The notes under the pieces: model-generated
Database searches by the model: none
Told to the model about the DNA's origin: nothing
What the model saw: the letters and a program-made list of their open reading frames with translations, nothing else
Assembly: GCF_020622065.1 (NCBI RefSeq)
Contig: NZ_JAHRYQ010000001.1
Coordinates: 434,001-498,000, forward strand
From: Geothrix sp.
Lineage (GTDB): Bacteria; Acidobacteriota; Holophagae; Holophagales; Holophagaceae
DNA: 64,000 bases
Direction of reading: 5' to 3'
Made by a program: the position numbers and the translations under genes
Shown: one piece after another, positions 25,152 through 33,489 of the stretch
How the letters are laid out: every line of letters begins with the position of its first letter
How positions within the stretch are numbered: position 1 is the first letter of the stretch

Positions 25152-27721
25152 CGCAGCGGAACATGGTTCGGAACCGGGTCCGGCCCCGGTGGCGCAGGGG
25201 TGTGCTGCCCTTGCTGCTGGTGGCGGGCTTCTCCCTTTCGCTGGCGGCGCAGGACATCGAGCCCATCACGCAGATCGAGGTGATCGGCGCGCAGAAGCAG
25301 ACGGCCGAGACGGTGATCTTCAAGTCGGGCGTGAAGGTGGGGGACGACCTCCGGAACCTGGATTTCAGCGCCGTGCTCGAAAAGCTCTGGGCCAGCGGTT
25401 CCTTCGACGATGTGAAGCTGGAACTGGAGGACGACAAGGGCGGCAAGAAGCTGGTCATCCGCATCCGCGAGCGGCCCCTCATCAAAGAGGTGGACTACCG
25501 CGGCGGCACCGAAGTGGGCATCACCAACATCAAGGACAAGGTGAAGGAGAAGAAGCTCACCATCAATCCCGACACGGTGTACGACCCCGAGGCCGCCCGC
25601 AAGATCAAGAACCTGATCGTGGAGCAGGCGGGCGAGAAGGGGTTCCGGAACCCCGTGGTGGACATCACACTCGAACCCATGGGCACGGGCGTGGCGCGTC
25701 TGGTCTTCGACATCAAGGAAGGCGGCAAGGCGAAGATCTACCGCGTGGAGTTCCGCGGCAACAAGGTGTTCTCCAGCTCCCAGCTGCGCGGCGTCATGAA
25801 GAAGACCCGCAAGCACTGGATGTTCAGCTGGCTCACCACCCACGACCTGCTGGTGGACAAGAACCTGGAAGAGGATCTGGAAAACCTCAAGAAGGCCTAC
25901 TGGAAGATGGGCTACAAGGATGTCTTCGTGGGCAAGCCCCTCATCGAGGTGGATGACCATACTTCCCCGAAGCAGAAGATCAAGAACGAGAAGCGGATCA
26001 AGGAGGCCAAGTCTCCGAAGTACGACCTCCGGGCCACCCTTACCGTTCCCATCCTCGAGGGCCAGCAGTACTTCGAGGGGACCTTCAAGGCCGAGGGCGG
26101 CAAGCTCTTCCGCGACACCTTCTACACCGGCAAGTACGCCGAGGTGAAGCGGGACAACAAATCCTTCCTGAAGAAGTTCTTCAACATCAAGCCCTCCCTC
26201 GAGACCCCGAAGGCGGGCGAGAAGCCCGTGCCCTTCGACCTCGACGCGGTAAACCAGACCGTGGACAAGCTGAAGGAGGCCTACAGCAACCAGGCCCACA
26301 TCATGTTCCGGGCGGAGAAGAAGCTCGAGATCCGCGATGAGGACGGCGTCAAGAAGGTGGACACCACCCTGAAGCTGGACGAGGGCGAGCCCTACACGGT
26401 CCGGAAAATCGAATTCGAGGGCAACCTCACCACCAAGGACAAGGTGCTCCGCCGCAGCATGCTCATGCGCGAGGGGGACCTGTTCCAGACTGACCGCTTC
26501 AAGGATTCGATCCTGAGCATCAGTCAGCTCAGCTACTTCGATGTGAAGAACTCCGAGCCCAAGGTGGACCTGGTGCCGGAGAAGTCCCAGGTGGATGTCG
26601 TGATCCGCGGCGAGGAGGCCGGCGTCAACGAACTCCTCTTCCAGGGCGGCTACGGCTCGCTGTTCGGCTTCTCCCTCGGCGTGAGCTTCTCCACCCGGAA
26701 CCTGGGCGGCGGCGGCGAGACGCTGTCCGTCAGCTACAACGGAGGCAAGTTCTCCAAGAATGTCTCCGTCGGCTTCACCGAGCCCTTCATCTTCGACCTG
26801 CCCTACTCGTTCTCCACTTCGGTCTCGAATGGGTCGGCGGACTACGATGCTTCCCGCGTGGGCGTGGCCAACGCCTACAAGCAGTTCACCCGCAGCCTCG
26901 GCCTGTCCGTGGGCGCCCGCCTCAGCAACTGGTTGCCCCAGAGCCCTTGGGCCTGGTTCACCACCTACTCCACGGGCTACAGCTTCCGTCTGATCCGCAT
27001 CGAGGGTGGCCGGAACTACTACTTCCGCGACCTGAGCAACCAGCTCACTTCCACCTTCAGCCAGAGCCTGGCCTTCAGCACCGTGAACCACCAGTTCAAG
27101 CCCACTCAGGGCACCCGCGTGGCCTTCAGTCTGGAATACGGCGGCTGGCAGTTCGGCGGCGACAAGCCCTTCCTCCGCGCCACCTGGGACTTCGCCAAGT
27201 TCGCCAATGTGGCCGACCGGCACATCTTCGCCCTGAACCTCAGCTACGGCTACCTCCAGAACATGGGCAAGGAGGAGCTGCCGCTCTACGACCTGTACCG
27301 GCCCGGCGGGGAGAACAGCATCCGCGGTTACCGCTTCGGCCAGGTGGGCAGCGTCCTGCTGGACAACACAGGAACGCCGGTCGTGGTGGGCGGCAACAAG
27401 CAGTTCATCGCCAACCTGGAGTACCAGTTCAAGATCGCCGACCAGTTCCGCCTGGTGTTCTTCTACGATGCGGGCAACGCCTGGGGCAGCGGCACGAAGA
27501 TCTTCAGCAAGGATTCCGTGAGCTACACGCCCTACGGAACCTCGACGGTGGTTACCTACACCAACCCCACCCTGGTGCGCTCGGCGGGCCTGGAGTTCCG
27601 GTTCTTCCTGCCCATCAGCCCCGCGCCGCTCCGCCTGATCTGGGCGCGCAAGCTGAATCCCTATCCCTTCGACACCGAGGGCCGGACCGACTTCCAGTTC
27701 TCCATCGGCACCACCTTCTGA
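25148..27721 (+). CDS. bamA: Outer membrane protein assembly factor BamA
   Basis: BamA inserts beta-barrel proteins into the outer membrane. The 857-residue protein has a signal peptide (ending SLAAQ, about residue 35), several POTRA-like repeats (for example ITQIEVIGAQKQTAETVI, YRVEFRGNKVFSSSQL, VRKIEFEGNLTTKDKVL) and a C-terminal barrel (FGFSLGVSFSTRNLGGGGE onward). The SIRGYRF motif corresponds to the conserved VRGF element and the last residue is Phe (SIGTTF), as in most barrels. The POTRA region carries a Lys-rich insertion around 270-370 relative to E. coli. It overlaps clpC by four bases and is followed by its chaperone ompH. Confidence 0.93.
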   Translation: MTQRNMVRNRVRPRWRRGVLPLLLVAGFSLSLAAQDIEPITQIEVIGAQKQTAETVIFKSGVKVGDDLRNLDFSAVLEKLWASGSFDDVKLELEDDKGGKKLVIRIRERPLIKEVDYRGGTEVGITNIKDKVKEKKLTINPDTVYDPEAARKIKNLIVEQAGEKGFRNPVVDITLEPMGTGVARLVFDIKEGGKAKIYRVEFRGNKVFSSSQLRGVMKKTRKHWMFSWLTTHDLLVDKNLEEDLENLKKAYWKMGYKDVFVGKPLIEVDDHTSPKQKIKNEKRIKEAKSPKYDLRATLTVPILEGQQYFEGTFKAEGGKLFRDTFYTGKYAEVKRDNKSFLKKFFNIKPSLETPKAGEKPVPFDLDAVNQTVDKLKEAYSNQAHIMFRAEKKLEIRDEDGVKKVDTTLKLDEGEPYTVRKIEFEGNLTTKDKVLRRSMLMREGDLFQTDRFKDSILSISQLSYFDVKNSEPKVDLVPEKSQVDVVIRGEEAGVNELLFQGGYGSLFGFSLGVSFSTRNLGGGGETLSVSYNGGKFSKNVSVGFTEPFIFDLPYSFSTSVSNGSADYDASRVGVANAYKQFTRSLGLSVGARLSNWLPQSPWAWFTTYSTGYSFRLIRIEGGRNYYFRDLSNQLTSTFSQSLAFSTVNHQFKPTQGTRVAFSLEYGGWQFGGDKPFLRATWDFAKFANVADRHIFALNLSYGYLQNMGKEELPLYDLYRPGGENSIRGYRFGQVGSVLLDNTGTPVVVGGNKQFIANLEYQFKIADQFRLVFFYDAGNAWGSGTKIFSKDSVSYTPYGTSTVVTYTNPTLVRSAGLEFRFFLPISPAPLRLIWARKLNPYPFDTEGRTDFQFSIGTTF

Positions 27722-27752
27722 TCCATTCCCGGGGGGCCCGGTCCTCCCGCGC

Positions 27753-27758
27753 TACAAT
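27753..27758 (+). promoter_or_regulatory. Possible -10 box for the ompH gene
   Basis: TACAAT differs from the consensus TATAAT at one base and lies 26 bases before the ATG. The -35 region is all G/C, so if it is real it needs an activator or acts as a weak internal promoter within clpC-bamA-ompH. Confidence 0.3.
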
Positions 27759-27783
27759 GGCCCTTTCCCCCTGGAGTTTTCCC

Positions 27784-28380
27784 ATGCGCCTGCTCGCCCC
27801 CTCCGTGGCCGCCCTGTGCCTGTCCGCCGCTCTGTCCATGCCCGCCGCGGCCCAGGAGGCGCCCCGCTTCGCCTTCTTCAGCATCAATCAGCTGGTCCGC
27901 AGCTCCAAGAAGGCTGGCGCGATCTTCTCCGAGCTGGAGATCACGGGCAAGAACCTCCAGGAGAAGCTCCAGGCCAAGGGCCAGGAGCTGCAGACCCTGC
28001 AGCAGCAGCTGAACTCCCCCAGCCTGGACCCGGATAAGAAGGAAGCCCTGGCCAAGCGCTACCGCGACCTGGAGTTCGAGGCCAAGAAGATGCAGGAGGA
28101 CAGCCAGGCCGAGTACCAGCGCGTGGAGAAGAAGGTCAGCGAATCGATCGCCAAGCTGGCGGGCCCCATCGTCGAGCAGCTGGCCAAGGAGCAGAAGATC
28201 CAGATGGTCTTCTCCGACCAGTCCGTGCAGATCCTCTCCTGGGCCGATGAGGCCTGGATGAAGGGCTTCACCGCCGAGGTCTCCAAGCGCCTGGATGCCT
28301 CCGAGGGCACCCCCGCCGCCGCGTCGAAGCCTGCCGCCGCCAAACCCGCCGCCCCCAAGCCGGCCGCGCCGAAGAAGTAG
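27784..28380 (+). CDS. OmpH/Skp-family periplasmic chaperone
   Basis: This 198-residue protein has a signal peptide (ending PAAAQEA, about residue 23), then an OmpH/Skp fold: RFAFFSINQLVRSSKKAG at the N-terminal beta strand, a long charged coiled-coil (about 50-130) and the return strand MVFSDQSVQILSWADE. After it comes an Ala/Pro/Lys-rich tail of about 25 residues. Skp binds unfolded outer-membrane proteins and hands them to BamA, whose gene is immediately upstream, as in many bacteria. Confidence 0.9.
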   Translation: MRLLAPSVAALCLSAALSMPAAAQEAPRFAFFSINQLVRSSKKAGAIFSELEITGKNLQEKLQAKGQELQTLQQQLNSPSLDPDKKEALAKRYRDLEFEAKKMQEDSQAEYQRVEKKVSESIAKLAGPIVEQLAKEQKIQMVFSDQSVQILSWADEAWMKGFTAEVSKRLDASEGTPAAASKPAAAKPAAPKPAAPKK

Positions 28381-28417
28381 GTCTCCGGAGCCCTCCGCGA
28401 TACCTAAGCCCTAAATC

Positions 28418-29650
28418 ATGACCGCCGCGCGACGGCTGCTCCTGCTGCTCACCGGGATCAACCTGGTGAACTACCTGGATCGGTATGTCGTCGCGGCGAT
28501 TCTGGAGCCCCTGGGCCGGGAGCTGCACCTGTCCGACGCCCAGCTGGGGCGCCTGACCTTCGTCTTCATCGCGGTCTACATGTGTTCCGCGCCGCTCTTC
28601 GGGTATTTGGCCGACCGCTTCCACCGCCCCCGCCTCGTGGCCGGGGGCGTGGCTTTGTGGAGCCTCGCCACCGTGGGCGCCGCCTTCGTGCACAGCTATC
28701 CGGCGCTCCTGGTGACGCGCTCTCTGGTGGGCGTGGGCGAGGCCGCCTATGCCAGCTTGGGCCCGGCCATGCTGGCAGACGGCTTCCCGGAATCCGACCG
28801 GGCGAAGGCCTTCACCTGGTTCTACCTCGCCATCCCCCTGGGCAGCGCCTTCGGGTACGGGCTGGGCGGCCTCGTGGCGGGCGCCTGGGGCTGGCGGGCC
28901 TCTTTCCTGGTGGCGGGCCTCCCGGGCCTGGCCCTGGCCCTCTGGATGGCGCTCCAGGCCGATCCGGTGCGCGGCGCCATGGATGGCACCCGGGAGGATG
29001 ACGCGAACGCCCCGTACTTCCAGCGCCTGAAGCATGTCTTCCTCAACCGCATCTGGCTGGCCTGCACCGCCAGCTATGTGGCCTACACCTTCGCCATGGG
29101 CGGCCTCAGCACCTGGGGACCCACGCTGCTGCAGCGCCGCTTCGCGGTCTCCACGGCCAAGGCGGGCCTGGTGTTCGGAGGCCTGGCGGTGGTGACGGGC
29201 ATCCTGGGGACATTCCTCGGCGGCTGGTTCACGGACCGCTGGCAGAAGCGCTGGCCCGATGCCGGGGCCGGGATCTCCGGCGTCACGCTGCTCGCCGCAG
29301 CCCCCGTGGTGGCCTGGGCCCTGGGCACCCACCACCTGGGAGCGGCCTATGCGCTGTTCTTCGTGGGCATGTTCCTGCTCTTCGTGAACACCAGCCCGGT
29401 CAACGCCCTCACCGTCAGCAGCCTGCCCGCCAGCATCCGGGCCACGGGCGTGGCGGTGAATGTGCTGCTCATCCACCTGCTGGGCGACGCCATCAGCCCC
29501 GAGTGGGTGGGCCGCCGGGCGGACGCGCTGCACGCGATGGGGAACTCCGGCGGGGATGCCCTGGCGCGGGCCCTCCTGGTGGTGGTGCCGGCCATCGTCC
29601 TCAGCGGCCTGGCCCTGTGGTGGGCGCGGCACCGGCCCTCGCGGGCCTGA
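28418..29650 (+). CDS. Spinster-like MFS transporter
   Basis: This 410-residue protein has 12 predicted membrane helices. The N-terminal LLTGINLVNYLDRYVVAAI and the MFS motif FGYLADRFHRPRLVAGG, with GVGEAAYASLGPAMLADGF, are typical of the Spinster (Spns) branch. Eukaryotic Spns1 moves lysophospholipids and Spns2 sphingosine-1-phosphate; bacterial members have been studied as drug/proton transporters. The substrate here is unknown. The next gene, one base after the stop, encodes a membrane acyltransferase, which hints at a lipid substrate. The ATG at 28418 lacks a clear ribosome site. Confidence 0.82.
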   Translation: MTAARRLLLLLTGINLVNYLDRYVVAAILEPLGRELHLSDAQLGRLTFVFIAVYMCSAPLFGYLADRFHRPRLVAGGVALWSLATVGAAFVHSYPALLVTRSLVGVGEAAYASLGPAMLADGFPESDRAKAFTWFYLAIPLGSAFGYGLGGLVAGAWGWRASFLVAGLPGLALALWMALQADPVRGAMDGTREDDANAPYFQRLKHVFLNRIWLACTASYVAYTFAMGGLSTWGPTLLQRRFAVSTAKAGLVFGGLAVVTGILGTFLGGWFTDRWQKRWPDAGAGISGVTLLAAAPVVAWALGTHHLGAAYALFFVGMFLLFVNTSPVNALTVSSLPASIRATGVAVNVLLIHLLGDAISPEWVGRRADALHAMGNSGGDALARALLVVVPAIVLSGLALWWARHRPSRA

Positions 29651-29651
29651 G

Positions 29652-30908
29652 GTGGGCACCAGTCGCACGGCGCGGTTCCTGGCGCGGATCTGGTTCCGCG
29701 CCCTCCGGCGCGAAGGCCCACCTCTGCCGCCGGGCCCCTGCCTGATCCTGCTCAACCATCCGAACGGCCTGCTGGACCCCCTGGCAGCTGCGGCCTCGCT
29801 GGACCGCCGGGCGGGCTGGCTGGCCAAGGCCACCCTCTGGAAGCTGGCGCCCCTCCGCCCCTTCCTGGCCGCGTTCCGGGCCATCCCCGTCACCCGGCCC
29901 AGAGATGGCGACGCCACGCCGGAATCCATCCAGCAGTGCTTCCGGAAGGTCCACGAGGTCCTGGCCCGGGGCGGCTCTGTGGCCCTGTTCCCGGAGGGTG
30001 TGAGCCACACGGGGGCGGACCTGGCCCCCCTCAAGACCGGCGCTGCCCGCATGGCCCTCTCCAGCCCCACACCGCCCTTCCTGATCCCGGCGGGGCTGGT
30101 CTACGGGGATCGAGGCGCCTTCCGGCATGGCGCCCTCCTTCGGGTGGGGGAACCGGTTGCCTGGAGCGATCTGGCCCGCCGGGGTACGGATCCCGACGCG
30201 GTGGTGGAGCTGACCGCCCGCATCCGTGCGGCCCTGCAACCGCTCACCCTGCAGGACCCGGAGGTGCGGGTGCTGGCCCTGGCCCAGGAGGTGGCCTGGC
30301 TGCTGGCCGAGGCCCCCGGCAGCCGGGTGGATCTGGAGGCGCTTCGCAGGCGCGTGCGGGCCCTGGTGCCCCGGCTGGCCGCGCTGGGACCCGCGGCTCT
30401 GGCCGACCTTGAGGCCCGGGTGCACGACACCCAGGGCTGGCTTCGCGCCCGGGGGCTCCGGCCCGATCAGGTGGGCCATCCCTATCCCTGGACCGAGATC
30501 CGGGGCTGGTTGCCGGGTGCCGCGCGGCGGCTGGGCCTGACGGTCCTCCTCCTGCCGGCCGCCCTCGCGTTTTGGCCTTCGTACCGACTTGTGGACTGGA
30601 TCGCGACCCGGTTCACAGAGGAAGGCGACCAGGTGGCCACCCTCAAGCTGCTGGGTGGTCTCCTGCTCCATCCCCTCTGGGCGACGGCGCTGGCGGGGCT
30701 GGCCGGGTGGTGCTGGGGCGGGTGGGCAGCCCTGGCGGCTCCGGGAGCGCTGCTGGTGCTCCTTCTGGCCTTGCCCATCCTGGAGCGGTCCGCGGAGGAT
30801 CTCCAGGCCATCCGCGGCTTCCTGCGCCGCCGGGATCCGGCCGTGCCCGAGCTGCTGGAGGCCCGGAAGCAGCTGATCGAGGCGTTTCCAGAATTGGAAG
30901 GGGAATGA
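29652..30908 (+). CDS. Membrane glycerol-phosphate acyltransferase-like protein
   Basis: This 418-residue protein has an N-terminal acyltransferase domain with NHPNGLLDP (His and Asp five residues apart, as in the Gpt2-like branch; PlsC has four) and FPEGVSHTGADLAPLKTGAAR, then ILIPAG-type block IV. The C-terminal part has two or three hydrophobic segments (about 300-320 and 340-390) and ends in a charged helix. It probably acylates a glycerol- or lyso-phospholipid at the membrane. The GTG at 29652 comes one base after the transporter stop, which indicates coupling. A strong terminator follows. Confidence 0.72.
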   Translation: MGTSRTARFLARIWFRALRREGPPLPPGPCLILLNHPNGLLDPLAAAASLDRRAGWLAKATLWKLAPLRPFLAAFRAIPVTRPRDGDATPESIQQCFRKVHEVLARGGSVALFPEGVSHTGADLAPLKTGAARMALSSPTPPFLIPAGLVYGDRGAFRHGALLRVGEPVAWSDLARRGTDPDAVVELTARIRAALQPLTLQDPEVRVLALAQEVAWLLAEAPGSRVDLEALRRRVRALVPRLAALGPAALADLEARVHDTQGWLRARGLRPDQVGHPYPWTEIRGWLPGAARRLGLTVLLLPAALAFWPSYRLVDWIATRFTEEGDQVATLKLLGGLLLHPLWATALAGLAGWCWGGWAALAAPGALLVLLLALPILERSAEDLQAIRGFLRRRDPAVPELLEARKQLIEAFPELEGE

Positions 30909-30942
30909 AGAAGGCGGGGCCGAAGCCCCGCCTTCTTCATTC
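30903..30942. terminator. Bidirectional terminator between convergent genes
   Basis: A perfect inverted repeat with arms 30903-30919 and 30926-30942 plus one more C-G pair gives an 18-bp stem closed by a CGAA loop. The outer arm GAATGAAGAAGG is the same as in the HU terminator at 11362-11373. The acyltransferase (+) and lipase-like lipoprotein (-) genes converge on it. Confidence 0.85.
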
Positions 30943-30954
30943 GCGGCCCTGGGA

Positions 30955-33363
30955 TCAGTGGCCGAAGATGGTGTATTTATCGGGCGCCTGGACCTCGGGG
31001 AAGGCCAGGGGAGCCAGGGGGAGGGTCGCACCGCCCTGGGTGGGATCCACCACGAGGGTGGTGCCCATGGCGCCCAGGAAGTAGCGCATCTGCTTCTGCA
31101 GGAGGCCGGTGTTCACGAGGCTGGCCGTGGGATCCAGCAGGGAGCCGTGGCCGATGCCGGCCTGGTCGAACTGGAAGTAGCCTTCCGTCGGCGTGGTGGC
31201 GGTGATGGCCACGGCGGCGTTGGCGGCCTTGGGGGCCGGGGCGCCTGCGGTGAGGGTGAACATGAACTGGGCGGGCACGCCGGCCGCATGGGCGGGAGTG
31301 CCGCCGGCGGAGTAGGCCAGCTGTTTGAAGCCGGGGGCCACGGCCGCGCCCGCGGCGCCCAGGACTTCCCGGCCGCCGAGGGCATTGCCCAGATAGCGGG
31401 TGTAGGGGTTGCCGATGACGACATCACCCACGGATTCCTGGATGGCCACGCGGTTGGAGAGGCGGCTCGGCAGGCCCGCGGCCAGGGGCGTGGTCATGGT
31501 GGCGGGATCCGCGGGGTCCACCACGCTCTGGGTCACCTGGAAGAACTGGTGATAGGTGGGCGTGTTCTTGACGATGCCCACGGCCGCCAGACCGGCGTCC
31601 ACGGCGGGGCCGAAGGAGGGGCTGTTCTGGATGAGGTAGGCCAGGCGGCCGCCAGGGACGGACAGGTAGCCCTTCATGTCGTTGTTGAGGGTGGTCTGGG
31701 TGTAGGGGGCGCCCGTGGTGGCCAGGGTGGTGTTGCCCGCCAGGTAGTAGGTGCCGACGATGGAACCGAGGCTGTGGCCCACGAAGCGCATGCCCGTGTT
31801 GGAGGGCGGGGCGGACAGGGCGGCGAAGCCGCCCACGGCGACGGTGAGCTCCAGACGGTTCAGGTTGAAGGCGGCCTGCTGGATGTTGGAGCGGGTGGCC
31901 AGGGGCGCGCCGATGGCCATGAAGTCCTGGCCCCAGGCCTGCTGCTTCTGTCCCTTGACCGTGGCCGAATCGCCGCCGGCGATCTGGTGGGCGGGAATGG
32001 CCAGGGCGCCGTGCAGGGGCAGGTCGATGGCCACGATGGCGCGGCCCACGGTGGTGAGGGTCTGGGCCAGGGCGATCGCGGTCTCCTTCTGGCTGGTGAT
32101 GCCGTGCTGGTAGATCACCAGGGGCCAGTTGGAGCCGGCGGCGGGGGCGATGTAGACGAACGGGATGGCCCGCGGCACATGGTAGTAGCTGGTGAGGGCC
32201 CCGGTGGTCCGGAAGGGCTGCACCACGCCCGCGGCGGGGTTGTAGGCGCCGGTGATGCCGGTGAGGTTGCCCCCGGCGGCGGTGGCATTGGCGGCCACGA
32301 CGACGGGATCCATGGACAGGTCGGCGCTGTTGATGGTGCCGAGGATCACCGTGCCCACGGTGGCGGGGGCCGCGGTAGCGGTGCCCATCACGGCACTCCA
32401 GTAGGCATCGGGGCTGGGATTGATGCCGCCGCGGTCGAAGGTGGCGGTGACGGAGACGGTGTTCGTCCAGGTCTTGCCCGCCAGACCGCCGAGGGTGGAG
32501 CCGGCGGCGAAGGACCGCAGGGCGGTCTCCACGGGGATGCGCGTGGTGGGCGTCGCGGGGTTCGGCGCGATGAAACCCGCACCGGTGGTGATGAAGCGGC
32601 CGATCAAGGCGATGTCGGAGCGCTTGGTCACGGTGGTGGTGGCCGTGGCGGTGATGAGGTCATCCATCACCTTGGCGTAGCCGGAGAGGAGGATGGTCGA
32701 ACCGCTCTGGACATTGGCCCGGATGGGCTCCAGGGCCGCGAAGGAACCTCCGAGGAGGGTGGTGGACTTGAGGGCCTCGAAGTAGGGGGAGGCGGAAATG
32801 GGCAGCCCGGCGGCGTCCTTCACCCGGTTGGTGACCACATAGAGGTACCGGGTGCCGGGAAGCAGGGGGAAGTTCGGGAACAGGAACAGGTCCGTGCCGC
32901 CGGCCGCGTACTGATAGGTGAAGGTGGCGGAGATGTCGGTGAAGCCCAGGGCGGCGTTCTCCGTGCCGGCCGCATCCGTGCTCAGCTGGAACACCTTGAT
33001 GTTGGCGGGCGTGACGGTGCTGGCATCCACCGCGGCGTTGAACTGGAGGTAGATCGGGGCGTTCAGGCCGGCCACGGCGTTGGTGCCGCCCACTTCCTTG
33101 AGGTTCACATACGCCAGGGCCTCGGGGGGGGTCAGGGGGGTGTTCGCCGCACGGCCCACGAGGGGATCGGTGGCGGTCGCGGTGGCCAGGATGTTCGGAA
33201 GGGGGATCTTCGCGTTGGCGGGGTCGAACACCGGGGTGGTCGTGCTGGGCATGGAACCGCCGCCCGTGACGATGGAGGGGGCCTTGGAATCGCCGCCGCC
33301 GTTGCAGGCAAGGATCATCAGCAGGGAAGCGCCGAGAATCGCTTGGTTCAAGCGTGGATGCAT
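30955..33363 (-). CDS. Large lipase-like lipoprotein (VolA/Pla-1 type alpha/beta hydrolase)
   Basis: This 802-residue protein begins with a lipoprotein signal (SLLMILACNGGG, Cys about residue 20) and a Gly/Ser/Thr-rich linker. The N-terminal half is Thr/Ala-rich and beta-strand-like, with an Ig-like pattern (PIYLQFNAAVDASTVTP, FLFPNFPLLPGTRYLYVVTN). The C-terminal half has an alpha/beta hydrolase: WPLVIYQHGITSQKE (oxyanion region) and the nucleophile elbow FVGHSLGSIVG. This matches surface lipases of the VolA/Pla-1 group. It should hydrolyse lipids or esters at the outer membrane. GAGGTGATG precedes the ATG. Substrate is not deducible. Confidence 0.75.
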   Translation of the reverse strand: MHPRLNQAILGASLLMILACNGGGDSKAPSIVTGGGSMPSTTTPVFDPANAKIPLPNILATATATDPLVGRAANTPLTPPEALAYVNLKEVGGTNAVAGLNAPIYLQFNAAVDASTVTPANIKVFQLSTDAAGTENAALGFTDISATFTYQYAAGGTDLFLFPNFPLLPGTRYLYVVTNRVKDAAGLPISASPYFEALKSTTLLGGSFAALEPIRANVQSGSTILLSGYAKVMDDLITATATTTVTKRSDIALIGRFITTGAGFIAPNPATPTTRIPVETALRSFAAGSTLGGLAGKTWTNTVSVTATFDRGGINPSPDAYWSAVMGTATAAPATVGTVILGTINSADLSMDPVVVAANATAAGGNLTGITGAYNPAAGVVQPFRTTGALTSYYHVPRAIPFVYIAPAAGSNWPLVIYQHGITSQKETAIALAQTLTTVGRAIVAIDLPLHGALAIPAHQIAGGDSATVKGQKQQAWGQDFMAIGAPLATRSNIQQAAFNLNRLELTVAVGGFAALSAPPSNTGMRFVGHSLGSIVGTYYLAGNTTLATTGAPYTQTTLNNDMKGYLSVPGGRLAYLIQNSPSFGPAVDAGLAAVGIVKNTPTYHQFFQVTQSVVDPADPATMTTPLAAGLPSRLSNRVAIQESVGDVVIGNPYTRYLGNALGGREVLGAAGAAVAPGFKQLAYSAGGTPAHAAGVPAQFMFTLTAGAPAPKAANAAVAITATTPTEGYFQFDQAGIGHGSLLDPTASLVNTGLLQKQMRYFLGAMGTTLVVDPTQGGATLPLAPLAFPEVQAPDKYTIFGH

Positions 33364-33448
33364 CGCATCACCTCATGGGTGGGGTTGAAGGAAACGGGAG
33401 ATTGGTCCCAAACGATAGGCGGCTCCGGACCGAAATGCCATACAAAAG

Positions 33449-33474
33449 CGAAGGGCCCCTGGCGGGGCCCTTCG
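33449..33474 (-). terminator. Terminator after the coiled-coil lipoprotein gene
   Basis: CGAAGGGCCCC (33449-33459) and GGGGCCCTTCG (33464-33474) form an 11-bp stem with a 4-nt loop. On the minus strand it is followed by CTTTTGT, a usable U-tract, and lies 16 bases after the stop of the gene at 33490. Confidence 0.8.
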
Positions 33475-33489
33475 GGTGCGCGGAATCAG

